Source of the DNA: Merluccius polli
Taxonomy: Eukaryota; Chordata; Actinopteri; Gadiformes; Merlucciidae
Assembly (NCBI GenBank): GCA_030340625.1
Contig: JAOPHQ010005440.1
Span: 62,001 to 126,000 of the forward strand
Direction: 5' to 3'
DNA: 64,000 nt
Shown here: piece after piece, positions 1-10,199 of the stretch
How the letters are laid out: each line of letters starts with the position of its first letter
Numbering within the stretch: position 1 is the first letter of the stretch
Notes under the pieces: generated by a model
What the model was told of the DNA's origin: nothing
What the model saw: only the letters and a program-made list of their open reading frames with translations
The model's database searches: none
Program-made: the position numbers and the translations under genes

Positions 1-2
1 TA

Positions 3-240
3 GAACATTTCTGGAATAATAGGTCTGAAATATCAGAGAGAAGTAGACCGAAAGGACTACAATATGCATTTGAGAGCTACATTCATAATATGATTTGTTG
101 GTGGAGAATTGTGAATGAAGAGGACATTAAAATCAAGGGAAAAGCTCACCGGTCCCAATGCAAGCACCAGGCACCCCACGTCTTGACAATTCATGTGCAG
201 ACAAACAGATACAGGAACGACAATGTTCTTGCACAGCAGG
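3..240 (+). CDS. Unrecognised exon-like ORF, cut by the window edge
   Basis: An open frame runs from base 3 to about 270 on the plus strand. A good splice donor (GTGAGT) lies at 241-246, so the coding part probably ends at 240. The peptide holds WW, the string IKGKAHRSQCKH and a run of charged residues. I do not recognise the family. It could be the 3' part of an exon of a transposon or of a neighbouring gene. Nothing in the window shows that it belongs with the THAP fragment on the opposite strand. Function unknown. Confidence 0.3.
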
Positions 241-362
241 GTGAGTCAATATATTGTTTTATTTTAAGCTAAAGTTTAGTTATGACTCCCTATAGCTTTC
301 ATTATTTAATATATGTTTTTGCCAATTGCTAGAAAAAGTAAATGATCCCGCTTTTCCATTTG

Positions 363-716
363 TTAAAGCATGACAGGATATTGCTCACACATCATGGGCT
401 TGATCCATACATTGGATCTCATAAAGGCACAACAGGAAATGCCAACTAAATCCTGCACAAGTTTGCCACAACAATGGCACAAACCCAGGGGATGATAAAA
501 TAAATAATAATAAGACGGATTCAGCTGTGAGTGAGGTCTTTCACACTGTTTAATACATACCCGACAACTCTCCTCTTGCATTTTTGGCTTTGGAAAAGTG
601 AAAAACACAACACCCCCCTCTAAACTTTGAAGATATCTGCTGTCAGACTTGCAGGTTCCATATGCACATGTTTCAGCATTTTCCCTTGTTCTGACCTTGA
701 CTAGGCGCCTAGTCAA
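363..716 (-). pseudogene. THAP zinc-finger domain remnant
   Basis: The minus-strand frame contains ETCAYGTCKSDSRY, then VFFTFPKPK, then CRVCIKQCERPHSQLN. This order matches a THAP (C2CH) DNA-binding finger: first cysteine pair, the FxFPK-like segment, then the C-x-x-W-I region. The usual tryptophan is cysteine here (CRVCI), which suggests decay. The sequence then runs into non-THAP residues, so the exon probably ends near the Asn-Pro after SQLN. THAP fingers occur in P-element-like transposases and in host THAP proteins. The isolated finger next to repeats favours a transposon relic. The true start codon is uncertain. Confidence 0.55.
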
Positions 717-1849
717 GGTTGCTTACGTAGGATGGGACAGTGGCCATTCTAGGGAGGGGCTTAGCTAAGGGCCAATAAAAAAAAATAAAAAAAGGGGTTA
801 GGGTAAATATGCATTATAAAAACCTCATACTCATGCATTGATGTTTGCTAATAAATGTGTTCTGAATTGACACAGTGATATGTCCATTATGCCTGCGGGG
901 TAGTTAAAGTAAAAGACTTTTTTCTCTCTTACCTACTATACATGATTGGAAAAATGATTGGGAGGGTTCAAAATGTTGCCCAGACACTGGATTATCTGTT
1001 TGTTTGTGGTTTTAAGTCATCAAACACAACTTTGATGACAAAAACAACAAAGCTAAGACATCATTTGTGATTGTTACTAGAAAAACAATTGTTTTTGATG
1101 GTTTTTGGCCTCTAGTTTGTTGAGTTTTGGTCACAGAGTGATATGGTTTAGACTGTTGGAATCAGTTGGAGTCTCAGCTGTCATATGATAGTTTGTGTAG
1201 ACAACATGTCGGGAAAAAGATCACTATTGCTGTGCATATTCATGTGCACATGACAAGTTATGAAATACATCTCTTGCTCATTCTCTTGTTTGGGGTTGGA
1301 ATTGTGTGTCATTTAGCTAAAAATGGGGGCATCTAGGGATGTATGACATGGCTACTTTCTCATATGTTTAAATGCCTTATGAAGTCTTTGATTTCGGGAT
1401 GAAGAGGTTAAGGTTTAAACTATGTAGACTCATCTTAATAAACAGCAGGAGGCCCAACACTAGACATCATTACTTCTGTGACTTTACTCTCAAAGTTTCT
1501 CTGGTCCCATTTTGGTTGCCTCCACTTGAATAATGTAGCACATTTTTGGTTTATTATTAACTTGCCACATACACAAGCACACAAGCTTCTAGCTCCACAC
1601 AAACAGCAGCCTATATATGCACCACTAAGCAAAATTTCCACCGTCTATTCATGGAGGCTACACTGGCCACCGCCGACAGTGTGTCTACCATAGGCGTAGA
1701 TTACGGGGGGGACGGGGGGGTCCCCACCACTATTTATAATTTTAATTTTGTCCTCACCACTTTTAAAAATGTGCAAACCAATTGCGACCACATACTCCGA
1801 AACCGTCAAGTCTAAATCATGCCACAGGCGCGCACGATGACATCCTCAC
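717..1849. other. Non-coding stretch with one dispersed repeat copy
   Basis: No coding exon was recognised. Bases 918-1045 are closely similar to 52098-52220 (both contain tacctactatacatgattg and end in acaactttgatgaca), so this part is a dispersed repeat of unknown class. Around 1691 the motif aggcgtagattacggggggg looks like the end of another unclassified element. Confidence 0.4.
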
Positions 1850-1975
1850 CCCCCCCCCCCCCCCCCCGTCAACAATCGCGCCCCCCCCCCCCCCCCCCCC
1901 CCCGTCGACAATCGCGCAACCCCCCCCACCTTGACAATCGCGCACCCCCCCGTCGACAATCGCGCCCACCTTAAG
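1850..1975. repeat. C-rich minisatellite
   Basis: Four copies of a motif close to gtcgacaatcgcg are separated by poly-C tracts of 6 to about 25 bases. This is tandem repeat DNA. The exact lengths of the C tracts may be affected by sequencing slippage. Confidence 0.75.
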
Positions 1976-2766
1976 TTAGGAAATTACAATAAGTCAGAAT
2001 TATGATAAAACTATGCTAGGCTAGAGGTCCTACTAGTAGTTTACGTCACACAAATCTGAAGTTAAAGATGTACCTCTGAATGTAAAGAATGGTGTACATT
2101 ACTGTCACCAATCTGAAAATCATACTACGTTGCTGCAGCAATGCCAGAGTCAGTCAGGCTGTGATCCTCATATGCATGTAGCATTTAACGTAAGCTGTAA
2201 AAAAAACAAAAAAACAACCTCCAACCAAAGACAGTTATGTCAAATCCATTGACCGTATTAGACCTATTGTCGACAGAAACCAGTCACGCAGACGATCAAC
2301 CTCATCTCAAGTATTACATGTATCCTAGCAACAAAGAGAGCCAGTCCAGTGGCAGGACAGGGTCTCTGCTGGTACGTTGTTTGTGCTCGTGCAGTCTGCT
2401 AGTGATAAGCCTACAACTAAACAAAACCAGCACATAGCGCACATGTCTGGTGGTAGGGGTCAGCCAGTTTGTTATTATCCTGGGCACCACTTGTGCTGAC
2501 ATATAGCTGCCACTAGAGGGGGAGGCAACACAGCCCGGACAGCAGACATGGCTGCATAGTAGAGCCACTATTGTGACAATTGGCATGATGCAAGAATGAA
2601 GGAATTTAGTTTGATTTCAATTGTATCCAATGTTTTTGTATTACTCTTTTTTCCATATAGAACAATCAGCAGTGTTAATATGAAGTATAATTAGTGCCAA
2701 CAGACTTGTATTCGTGTTTCAGATCCGTGTGTGCAAACATATTTTGTGAATTTTTCTTCATATGTT
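1976..2766. other. Non-coding stretch, nothing recognised
   Basis: AT-rich sequence without recognised exons, element ends or RNA genes. On the gene model it lies in the eif4g1 intron downstream of the exon at 2902-2998. Confidence 0.4.
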
Positions 2767-2805
2767 AACACACACAAGATGTCCGTGTGTGTCTTTGAGT
2801 GTGCC

Positions 2806-2844
<39 letters not shown>

Positions 2845-2862
2845 GAGTGCGTGCGTGCCTCC
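2767..2862. repeat. TG/GTGT microsatellite
   Basis: Interrupted (TG)n tract in the intron immediately 3' of the eif4g1 exon at 2902-2998. The longest pure run is about 26 bases. Confidence 0.9.
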
Positions 2863-2901
2863 AAGAGTGTGTCAGTCGAGGCCCCACATAGAGCCTCTTA
2901 C

Positions 2902-2998
2902 CATAAGTACCGTATTCCGCCGTGTTGCTGGGGTAGAAGCCAGGCGTGCCGGCCGGTACCGGGTACTGCTGGGGTGTGGTCACGTAAGTAGGCCGGTA
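2902..2998 (-). CDS. eif4g1: eif4g1 coding exon (fifth recognised)
   Basis: This 97-nt exon encodes 32 residues plus one base. It starts YRPTYVTTPQQYPVPAG and ends AEYGTY, with acceptor ...ctctag before 2998 and donor GTAAGA after 2902. It closely matches the vertebrate eIF4G1 segment with STYVVPTQQYPV and GFYPGASPTEFGTY, which in other species leads into the PABP-binding region. The next exon lies left of the window or was not found, so the gene is incomplete here. The frame follows in phase from the exon at 3249-3437 across a 250-bp intron. Confidence 0.9.
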
Positions 2999-3248
2999 CT
3001 AGAGGAAGGTACGAGTAAGAAACACACATGCAAGACGTTGTAGTCAATATGCAAAGTGGTATTTTGGTCTCCCGAGAGCTGGCATTGCAGGCTACAAAAG
3101 TCAAGTGAATAACTGATTTGAGCAGATATTGTCCTTCCATCGTGAATATTAATGTTGCCATTTCAAAAACCCTACTGCCTAACCATCAGCAAGTACAATG
3201 TGCTCATTAATATTAATGGCCATAACCACCACAACACCGTCTCCCTAC

Positions 3249-3437
3249 CTGTCCAGGTATGAAGTAGGCGGTGCCCTGCGGGGAACTGGGGAAGGACAGC
3301 TGCTGCTGGGGGATCATCATCATCTGGGAGCCGGGCTGGTAGACGTGGGTGGGTGCCACGGGCCGGGAGGCGCTGCTGGGGGGCACTCCTCGAGGCCCGG
3401 CGCCTGGGGGCAGGCCAGACCTGTTGGCATAGTATGG
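3249..3437 (-). CDS. eif4g1: eif4g1 coding exon (fourth recognised), with MMMIP start-site motif
   Basis: A 189-nt, phase-0 exon of 63 codons beginning PYYANRSGLPPG. The acceptor follows a long polypyrimidine tract (...cccacttccag) and the donor is GTAGGG. It contains VAPTHVYQPGSQMMMIPQQ and ends GTAYFIPGQ. The human protein has AHVYPAGSQVMMIPSQ followed by YYIPGQ at this place, with Met88 used as an alternative start. eIF4G1 is the scaffold of the eIF4F cap-binding complex, joining eIF4E, eIF4A, eIF3 and PABP in the cytoplasm. This segment is part of the proline/glutamine-rich N-terminal arm. Confidence 0.93.
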
Positions 3438-3723
3438 CTGGAAGTGGGGGGGGGGATGAAATAAGAGTACAGAAAAGGACGGAGTAGTGAGAAAACCTGT
3501 GGTTAACCACCAGCAACACGCACCGCTCGTTTGTCCCCATGAATGTGTAACGAGGGGCCAACAGGAAGCACATTGGCCCCCGGCTAACAGGAAGACAAAG
3601 CAGCCCAACAATATGGGCCATTCACCACCTTCTCATCGACATTCTGCTACCTGCCTGACAGCTAATTAGCAAGAGGGCCACCGATGAAGACCTGCGCATG
3701 CACACACGCACGCACGCGCTCTG

Positions 3724-3768
3724 TTCCCACCTGGTATTAACATGTGGTTTTGGAGATTTGATCACGAA
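3724..3768. repeat. End of an unclassified DNA element
   Basis: The sequence cacctggtattaacatgtgg followed by ttttggagatttgatcacga is the reverse complement, with few changes, of 18299-18343. Both look like terminal inverted repeats of one family. The partner end for this copy was not found nearby. Confidence 0.4.
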
Positions 3769-3915
3769 CCAACAGCTCTAAGTACGTCAGTTAACACTTG
3801 TGTGGTGTGAAGGGGCGTGGCTTGGTGTCGGCTGCGAGCAAAGGGGGCATGGCGGCTCAATCGCGGGAATCGACACAGCTGTGAGGGGTTAGAGTAATGA
3901 GTGATGGACTATATA

Positions 3916-5135
3916 CACTCACCGGCCACTTTATTAGGTACACCTGTCCAACTGCTCGTTAACGCAAATTTCTAATCAGCCAATCACATGGCAGCAACTC
4001 AATGCATTTAGGCATGTAGACATGGTCAGGACGATCTGCTGCAGTTCAAACCGAGCATCAGAATGGGGAAGAAAGGTGATTTAAGTGACTTTGAACGTGG
4101 CATGGTTGTTGGTGCCAGACGGGCTGGTCTGAGTATTTCAGAGACTGCTGATCTACTGGGATTTTCACGCACAACCATCTCTAGGGTTTACAGAGAATGG
4201 TCCGAAAAAGAGAAAATATCCAGTGAGCGGCAGTTCTGTGGGCGCAAATGCCTTGTTGATGCTAGAGGTCAGAGGAGAATGGCCAGACTGGTTCGAGCTG
4301 ATAGAAAGGCAACTGTAACTCAAATAACCACTCGTTACAACAGAGGTATGCAGAAGAGCATCTCTGAACGCACAACACGTCGAACCTTGAGGCGGATGGG
4401 CTACAGCAGCAGAAGACCACACCGGGCGCCACTCCTGTCAGCTAAGAACAGGAAACTGAGGCTACAATTCGCACAGGCTCACCAAAATTGGACAATCGAA
4501 GATTGGAAAAACGTTGCCTGGTCTGATGAGTCTCGATTTCTGCTGCGACATTCGGATGGTAGGGTCAGAATTTGGCGTCAACAACATGAAAGCATGGATC
4601 CATCCTGCCTTGTATCAACGGTTCAGGCTGGTGGTGGTGGTGTAATGGTGTGGGGGATATTTTCCTGGCACACTTTGGGCTTATTAGTACCAATTGAGCA
4701 TCGTGTCAAAGCCACAGACTACCTGAGTATTGTTGCTGACCATGTCCATCCCTTTATGACCACAGTGTACCCATCTTCTGATGGCTACTTCCAGCAGGAT
4801 AACGCGCCATGTCATAAAGCGCGAATCATCTCAGACTGGTTTCTTGAACATGACAATGAGTTCACTGTACTCAAATGGCCTCCACAGTCACCAGATCTCA
4901 ATCCAATAGAGCACCTTTGGGATGTGGTGGAACGGGAGATTCGCATCATGGATGTGCAGCCAACAAATCTGCAGCAACTGCGTGATGCTATCATGTCAAT
5001 ATGGACCAAACTCTCTGAGGAATGTTTCCAGTACCTTGTTGAATCTGTGCCACGAAGGATTAAGGCAGTTCTGAAGGCAAAAGGGGGTCCAACCCGGTAC
5101 TAGCAAGGTGTACCTAATAAAGTGGCCGGTGAGTG
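3916..5135 (+). mobile_element. Structurally intact Tc1/mariner (DD36E) transposon
   Basis: The element is 1,220 bp. Its 30-bp terminal inverted repeats (3916-3945 and 5106-5135, both starting cactcaccggccac when read inward) are perfect reverse complements. TA dinucleotides flank both ends (3914-3915 and 5136-5137), as expected for the TA duplication of this superfamily. The interior carries one uninterrupted transposase gene. It lies in the large eif4g1 intron, in the sense opposite to that gene. Perfect repeats and an open frame suggest a recent arrival. Confidence 0.95.
4063..5103 (+). CDS. Tc1/mariner transposase, DD36E type, full length
   Basis: A 346-residue frame, ATG at 4063 and stop TAG at 5101-5103, about the usual length for Tc1 transposases. 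Residues 1-110 form the paired helix-turn-helix DNA-binding region (LSISETADLLGFSRTTISRV is typical). The catalytic triad is Asp155 (VAWSDESRF), Asp246 (QQDNAPCH) and Glu283 (SPDLNPIEHLW). There are 36 residues between the second Asp and the Glu, unlike the 34 of classical Tc1; this spacing defines the DD36E group reported as Incomer. A glycine-rich stretch (AGGGGVMVWG) lies between the first two acidic residues. No stop or frameshift was seen, so the protein could be active; this is inference. Confidence 0.95.
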   Translation: MGKKGDLSDFERGMVVGARRAGLSISETADLLGFSRTTISRVYREWSEKEKISSERQFCGRKCLVDARGQRRMARLVRADRKATVTQITTRYNRGMQKSISERTTRRTLRRMGYSSRRPHRAPLLSAKNRKLRLQFAQAHQNWTIEDWKNVAWSDESRFLLRHSDGRVRIWRQQHESMDPSCLVSTVQAGGGGVMVWGIFSWHTLGLLVPIEHRVKATDYLSIVADHVHPFMTTVYPSSDGYFQQDNAPCHKARIISDWFLEHDNEFTVLKWPPQSPDLNPIEHLWDVVEREIRIMDVQPTNLQQLRDAIMSIWTKLSEECFQYLVESVPRRIKAVLKAKGGPTRY

Positions 5136-5137
5136 TA

Positions 5138-5594
5138 CTATGTACTCATGGTTGTTCTGCTCTGCCCCTACAGTGAGGCCGGGTCCAGCGCTACCCGACA
5201 GTGTCAGCGCTAAGGTGTTTGGGGCCATGCCCCCCCCTTGCAGTCATTAATGCCCCTCCTACCACAGGTCATTATTTTACTTATTTTCCCGATAATGACC
5301 GGCGTTCTATACATTATCTCTTACATATTAAATGTGCAAAATGTAACTTAAATGAAATAAAATACATTACCGGGGGAATCGCATCATTTTGGTTGTGCAT
5401 GCATAGCAGGTTAGGCTTGGTCAATGCTCATTGGTTGCTGAGCAAATTTGTTACATTTGATTTCAACATAATGTTGAGCTGCAGCGCGCAGCTGCAGAAT
5501 CCTGGTATTAATCGAAAACGACAGTTTGTCCTCCTATCATAGACGAAACACGAAAGTTAGCAGCTTATCACCAAATGATCACCAAAAATGGATG
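5138..5594. other. Intronic non-coding stretch
   Basis: No recognised exon or element end. It lies between the Tc1 element and the hAT element starting at 5603. Confidence 0.4.
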
Positions 5595-6127
5595 GCTTAG
5601 ACCAGTGGTTCTCAACCTTTTTTTAACAAATGCCCCCCTGACCATTCCATGATCCTCGTACCGCACCCCCCCCCCCCCCCCCCTTACAAAGAAAACCCCA
5701 AAAAACTACAGGGTGCTGGTGCTTTAAGTGTTCTTGTAGTAAACAGTGTGTTAAGACTGGAGGACTTCAACTGACATCGGGTTTTATGATGAGAGAAGCC
5801 ATTGTTTCGCTTTAAAATCCCTGTTTGTATTGGATTGGAGCTGTTTATGTATTTATGCCCCCAACAACTTGATGTGCTGCTGAGCAAATCTGACCATTTG
5901 ACAGGAAATTAAAGCATTGATTTTAAACATTGCCTCCAAAATGTATGTTTTTGAGATAGGTCATGTTTGTACATTACTTAACTGGAGAAACTGGTAAACA
6001 ACATGGAAATGTTATTTTAGTTGTAATGTGATATAACATATTAATTATAATAGGATAGGTTATATAAGATATTAAATAGTCCGCTCGACTTGTAAAAATA
6101 AAAAAAAAACCTCACAATTTTAACTCT

Positions 6128-6214
6128 AAAACGCATTAAAGTACTTTATTAATTAATACTTTATTAATTTATTAATACTTTATTAATTAATACTTTATTA
6201 ATATTATTAATACT
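6128..6214. repeat. AT-rich tandem repeat (attaatacttt)n
   Basis: About five imperfect copies of attaatacttt lie directly before the SINE head, probably at its insertion site. Confidence 0.7.
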
Positions 6215-9190
6215 GGGGCAGCCGTATGGAGTCAGAATAGTGTCATCATTCAAACCTGAAAAAAAAGGTTTCAAAGGCTTGTAAGTCTGTGTTTGAAATC
6301 TCAACACCTTGTAAAAAAGGTTTTGCACCACTGAAAAAAGAGATTATAGCCTGAAAAAAAAAAGTCAAACATCTGCAAACATGATTTTGTGTTCTATTTT
6401 ATCTTCTTCATCATTTTCACCAACACATTTTCAAAGCTAAAATGTTTTCACAAACACATTTTCAAAGTTTAAAAATGTTCACCAGCGCATTTGCAGAGTT
6501 TCAAATCTGACACTGTTCTAACAGTGTATTACTTTGTTTCCCGGTTTTGAAACCTTGTAAATGGGATTCTGCAAACAGCTGTTCAAACATTGAGAAATAC
6601 GTTTTGAAAGGTTGAATATCTATTTTTAAAAACTTGTAAAGGTGTAAATTTACACCATTGCAATGTATTTTTTCAGAACTTAATTTTCAGCACTGACTTT
6701 TCAGAGATTTGACCACACGGGCGCAAGCTTGCGAGTCACGTGATTATTGACACTGTTCTGACGCCGTTCGTTTTGAAACTCCTTTAGCTCAAAGCTCTGA
6801 AAACGTGGTTCTGAAAAAAAGGAAAAAAAACCTTCCTGGGGGCGGGACCATCTTGCTCTAAACCTATTGGTTGCTCTCTGCTGAGGCACAGTCCAATCAC
6901 ATGCGCCGTTGACCGGGCTGTGCGGGATTGACAGTGCTCTGCCGATGACTAACAAGCGACTTGCGTGGTTGATTTTGTTGTCTATTTTCTGGAACCATGG
7001 CTGGTAGACAGGCGAGCAATTTTATTCTGTATTGTTTGCGTTCTAACCACCCGCGAGCCTCCTGCGGCTCGCCAAGCTGTAATTTGCAACACGTTCTCAT
7101 CGCAACTCGTAATATACCGACGGTTTGTCACGCCCCTAGACGTGATACTGACGCAAAATGTACCCTCCCGCGTCTGTGTGAAACGATCTGTGTGAAACAA
7201 TCTCATAAACCCGTTCGCGGTGGTAAGAGACGAGCAGAGTCTACAGCGTCCGCTCGCAGAGCAGAGTCTACAGCGTCCGCAGTCTACTGTGAAACAATTC
7301 ACTCCATAGGGTTATGGTTAGGGTTATGGTTAGCGTAATCTATCACCGTGACCGGGTTGTTATTGGAGTGAATGGACTCTGTAGACTCTGCTGGTCTCTT
7401 ACCACCGCGAACGGGTTTATGAGAACCCCCAGATCGTTTCACGATCTGGTAGAGTCTTTGCCAGCTTCAAAGCAATGAATAACCTACATCAGCGGGTGCT
7501 GTGTATGGATCACAAGTTCCGAGTATGTTTATCTTCTCTTCATATCTAATTTTAACATTTTGTGACAAATGGTCTAAATAGTTGATTTATTTAAGTATCG
7601 GAAATCTGCAAGGCTGCAATTCCCCTGGTTGGCCGTTGTTCGTCGCCATTTTGCCAGCGTTTGTTGCCCTCCAGGTATCCATGGTAGTCACGTGACCGCA
7701 AAGTATGACTATTATTTATGCCATGCGAGCCACAAATTAGTCTACAGCGTCCATTCACTCCAATAATAACCCGGTCACGGTGATAGATTACGCTAACCAT
7801 AACCCTAATCCTTTATGGAGTGAATTGTTTCACAGTAGACTGCGGACGCTGTAGACTCTGCTCTGCGAGCGGACGCTGTAGACTCTGCTCGTCTCTTACC
7901 ACCGCGAACGGGTTTATGAGATTGTTTCACACAGATCGTTTCACACAGACGCGGGAGGGTACATTTTGCGTCAGTATCACGTCTAGGGGCGTGACAAACC
8001 GTCGGTATATTACGAGTTGCGATGAGAACGTGTTGCAAATTACAGCTTGGCGAGCCGCAGGAGGCTCGCGGGTGGTTAGAACGCAAACAATACAGAATAA
8101 AATTGCTCGCCTGTCTACCAGCCATGGTTCCAGAAAATAGACAACAAAATCAACCACGCAAGTCGCTTGTTAGTCATCGGCAGAGCACTGTCAATCCCGC
8201 ACAGCCCGGTCAACGGCGCATGTGATTGGACTGTGCCTCAGCAGAGAGCAACCAATAGGTTTAGAGCAAGATGGTCCCGCCCCCAGGAAGGTTTTTTTTC
8301 CTTTCTTTCAGAACCACGTTTTCAGAGCTTTGACGCTAAAGGAGTTTCAAAACGAACGGCGTCAGAACAGTGTCAATAATCACGTGACTCGCAAGCTTGC
8401 GCCCGTGTGGTCAAATCTCTGAAAAGTCAGTGCTGAAAATTAAGTTCTGAAAAAATACATTGCAATGGTGTAAATTTACACCTTTACAAGTTTTTAAAAA
8501 TAGATATTCAACCTTTCAAAACGTATTTCTCAATGTTTGAACAGCTGTTTGCAGAATCCCATTTACAAGGTTTCAAAACCGGGAAACAAAGTAATACACT
8601 GTTAGAACAGTGTCAGATTTGAAACTCTGCAAATGCGCTGGTGAACATGTTTAAACTTTGAAAATGTGTTTGTGAAAACATTTTAGCTTTGAAAATGTGT
8701 TGGTGAAAATGATGAAGAAGATAAAATAGAACACAAAATCATGTTTGCAGATGTTTGACTTTTTTTTTTCAGGCTATAATCTCTTTTTTCAGTGGTGCAA
8801 AACCTTTTTTACAAGGTGTTGAGATTTCAAACACAGACTTACAAGCCTTTGAAACCTTTTTTTTCAGGTTTGAATGATGACACTATTCTGACTCCATACA
8901 GCCGTGGCCTACTGGTTAAGGTTTCGGGCTTGTAACCGGGTTGCCGGTTGCCGGTTCGATCCCCGAGCAGTCCACGGCTGAAGTGCACTTGAGCAAGGCA
9001 CCTAACCCCTCACTGCTCCCCGAGCGCCGCTGGTTGGGCAGGCAGCTCACTGCTCTGGGTTAGTGTGTGATTCACCTCACTGTGTGTTCACTGTGTGCTG
9101 TGTGTGTTCACTAATTCGGTTAAATTGGGTTAAATGCAGAGAAACTAATTTCCCTCACGGGATCAAAAAAGTATACACTCACTCACTCAC
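6215..9190 (+). mobile_element. tRNA-derived SINE, split by a palindromic element
   Basis: The SINE head ggggcagccg (6215-6224) is separated from its body (8905-9190) by a 2,674-bp insertion; cagccg is repeated on both sides. The body starts tggcctactgg (RNA polymerase III A box), has ggttcgatccc at 8953-8963 (B box), then a core with cttgagcaaggcacctaac, and ends in an A-rich tail with (cact)n. This matches the common tRNA-related SINEs of fish; I do not assign a named family. The segment ttgccggttgccggttcg shows a small internal duplication just before the B box. Confidence 0.85.
6225..8898. mobile_element. 2,674-bp palindromic (long inverted repeat) element
   Basis: Left arm 6225-7385 and right arm 7739-8898, about 1,160 bp each, are near-perfect reverse complements around a 353-bp loop. 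The ends read tatggagtcagaatagtgtc inward from both sides. A 6-bp duplication cagccg flanks it (6219-6224, 8899-8904), and removing the element rejoins the SINE exactly. The arms carry short direct repeats (agagtctacagcgtccgc) and a telomere-like ggttatggttaggg segment near the loop. Mirror-image 106-residue frames in the arms show no recognisable domain and are probably chance. There is no transposase, so it is non-autonomous. Superfamily uncertain; a 6-bp duplication is unusual for hAT (8), Tc1 (2) or Harbinger (3). Confidence 0.9.
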
Positions 9191-9223
9191 TATTAATTGA
9201 TTACATATTTCTTTCTTTCGTGA

Positions 9224-9375
9224 CCATGGTATAAGCGGGATAATGACCTTCGAGGTGTCCATTAACAGAAATTAATGGACGACGCGGAGGCGTGAACCGT
9301 CCGACGCGGAGGCGTCGCATCGGACGGTTGCTTCCGCGAAGTCCATTCATTTCGTCGGGCATTATCCCTTACTTA
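9224..9375. repeat. Short palindromic interspersed repeat
   Basis: Begins ccatggtataagcgggataa (9224) and contains complementary blocks such as gacgcggaggcgt and ggataatg/cattatcc. The first 21 bases recur as a reverse complement at 22271-22291. It lies inside the enlarged hAT element. Confidence 0.6.
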
Positions 9376-9559
9376 TACTATACTTTATATTTCGGCTGCA
9401 AACCGCAATTCTTTTTTCGTTCTCCGTAACTTTGAAATATCTCCACACCGCCGACATCGTTGTTTACGTTTACCGCGTCACTGCACGTTCTTTGATTGCG
9501 TCAGTAAAACGCGCCGCGTCACTGCACGTTGTTTGCTTGCGTCTTTAAAACGCGGCGCT

Positions 9560-9691
9560 AATATTTAATATATATATTCGGCCTTGTTTTTCCACTCATT
9601 CCACCGAATACCTAATATGGCTTTTTTTTTGCAATATTTGGACGAATATATTCGGTTACCGAATATTCGGTGCATCCCTATTTGATTGTAA
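9560..9691. mobile_element. hAT element end fragment
   Basis: Ends in ccgaatattcggtgcatccc followed by ta. In reverse complement this starts tagggatgcaccgaat, a common fish hAT terminus. No matching left end was found, so it is truncated or masked by other insertions. Confidence 0.5.
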
Positions 9692-10199
9692 TGTGTGTGA
9701 TTAAACGTGGTTACATTATCGTGCTTGTGTACGTTTTCATTGGTTATTTAAGTTTTAGCCCGCGAAGATGAGATGACAGCTGTTAAAAGTAGCGTTTGTG
9801 TTTCCCGGGTTTCGCTGCTGCTGTGGTGGATTTGTTTGGGCGTTGCTATGGAGACCGTTCCTGCTCGGCTTGTCCGATCGTGATCAGGGAGCAGAGGGGA
9901 GATCTCCAGGGGCGACGTCGGGGTTTACTCCCTTTTACCCAGCAGTGGAAGCAGCAGACTCGGGTTCTTGGTCTCAGACAGTAGCTTTATTTTTAGTTGG
10001 GAAACCATGAAAGTTTAAAATGTAGAGTTCAAATTAACTTTGTACAAGCCAAATTGTGGCGCCCCCATTCGTGCCTGAGCGCCCCCATACCAGCCCTCAT
10101 GCATCCAGCGCACCCCAAAATGTTTATAACGCCCCCCAGGGGGCGGTACAGCCCCCGTTGAGAAACCATGGCTTAGACGAAAATGGCTTAGACCTCCTC

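Larger units (their letters stand above)
5603..10170. mobile_element. hAT (Charlie-like) element, greatly enlarged by nested insertions
   Basis: The left end cagtggttctcaacc (5603) and right end gttgagaaaccatg (to 10170) form the typical terminal repeat of this hAT group. An exact 8-bp duplication, gcttagac, flanks it at 5595-5602 and 10171-10178. Near the right end are gcgcccccc/gggggcg motifs common in such elements. The 4,568-bp span contains a SINE, a 2,674-bp palindromic element and other repeat pieces, so the original element was much shorter. No transposase was found inside. It landed next to older hAT transposase debris at 10200-10694. Confidence 0.8.

Noticed and set aside
2902..3437. 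Assignment of the host exons to the paralogue eif4g3
   Set aside because: The N-terminus MNKAPQ...PSPGL and the QMN and AYFIPGQ contexts fit eIF4G1 better, although the distinction rests on remembered family patterns and not on an alignment.
7306..7334. Telomere-like ggttatggttagggttatgg segment
   Set aside because: Only a few degenerate units, mirrored in the other palindrome arm; part of the element, not an interstitial telomere.
6982..8140. Mirror-image frames of about 106 residues in both arms of the palindrome
   Set aside because: They are the same DNA read twice because the arms are inverted copies. The peptide has no recognisable domain and overlaps other frames of equal length, so it is probably chance.
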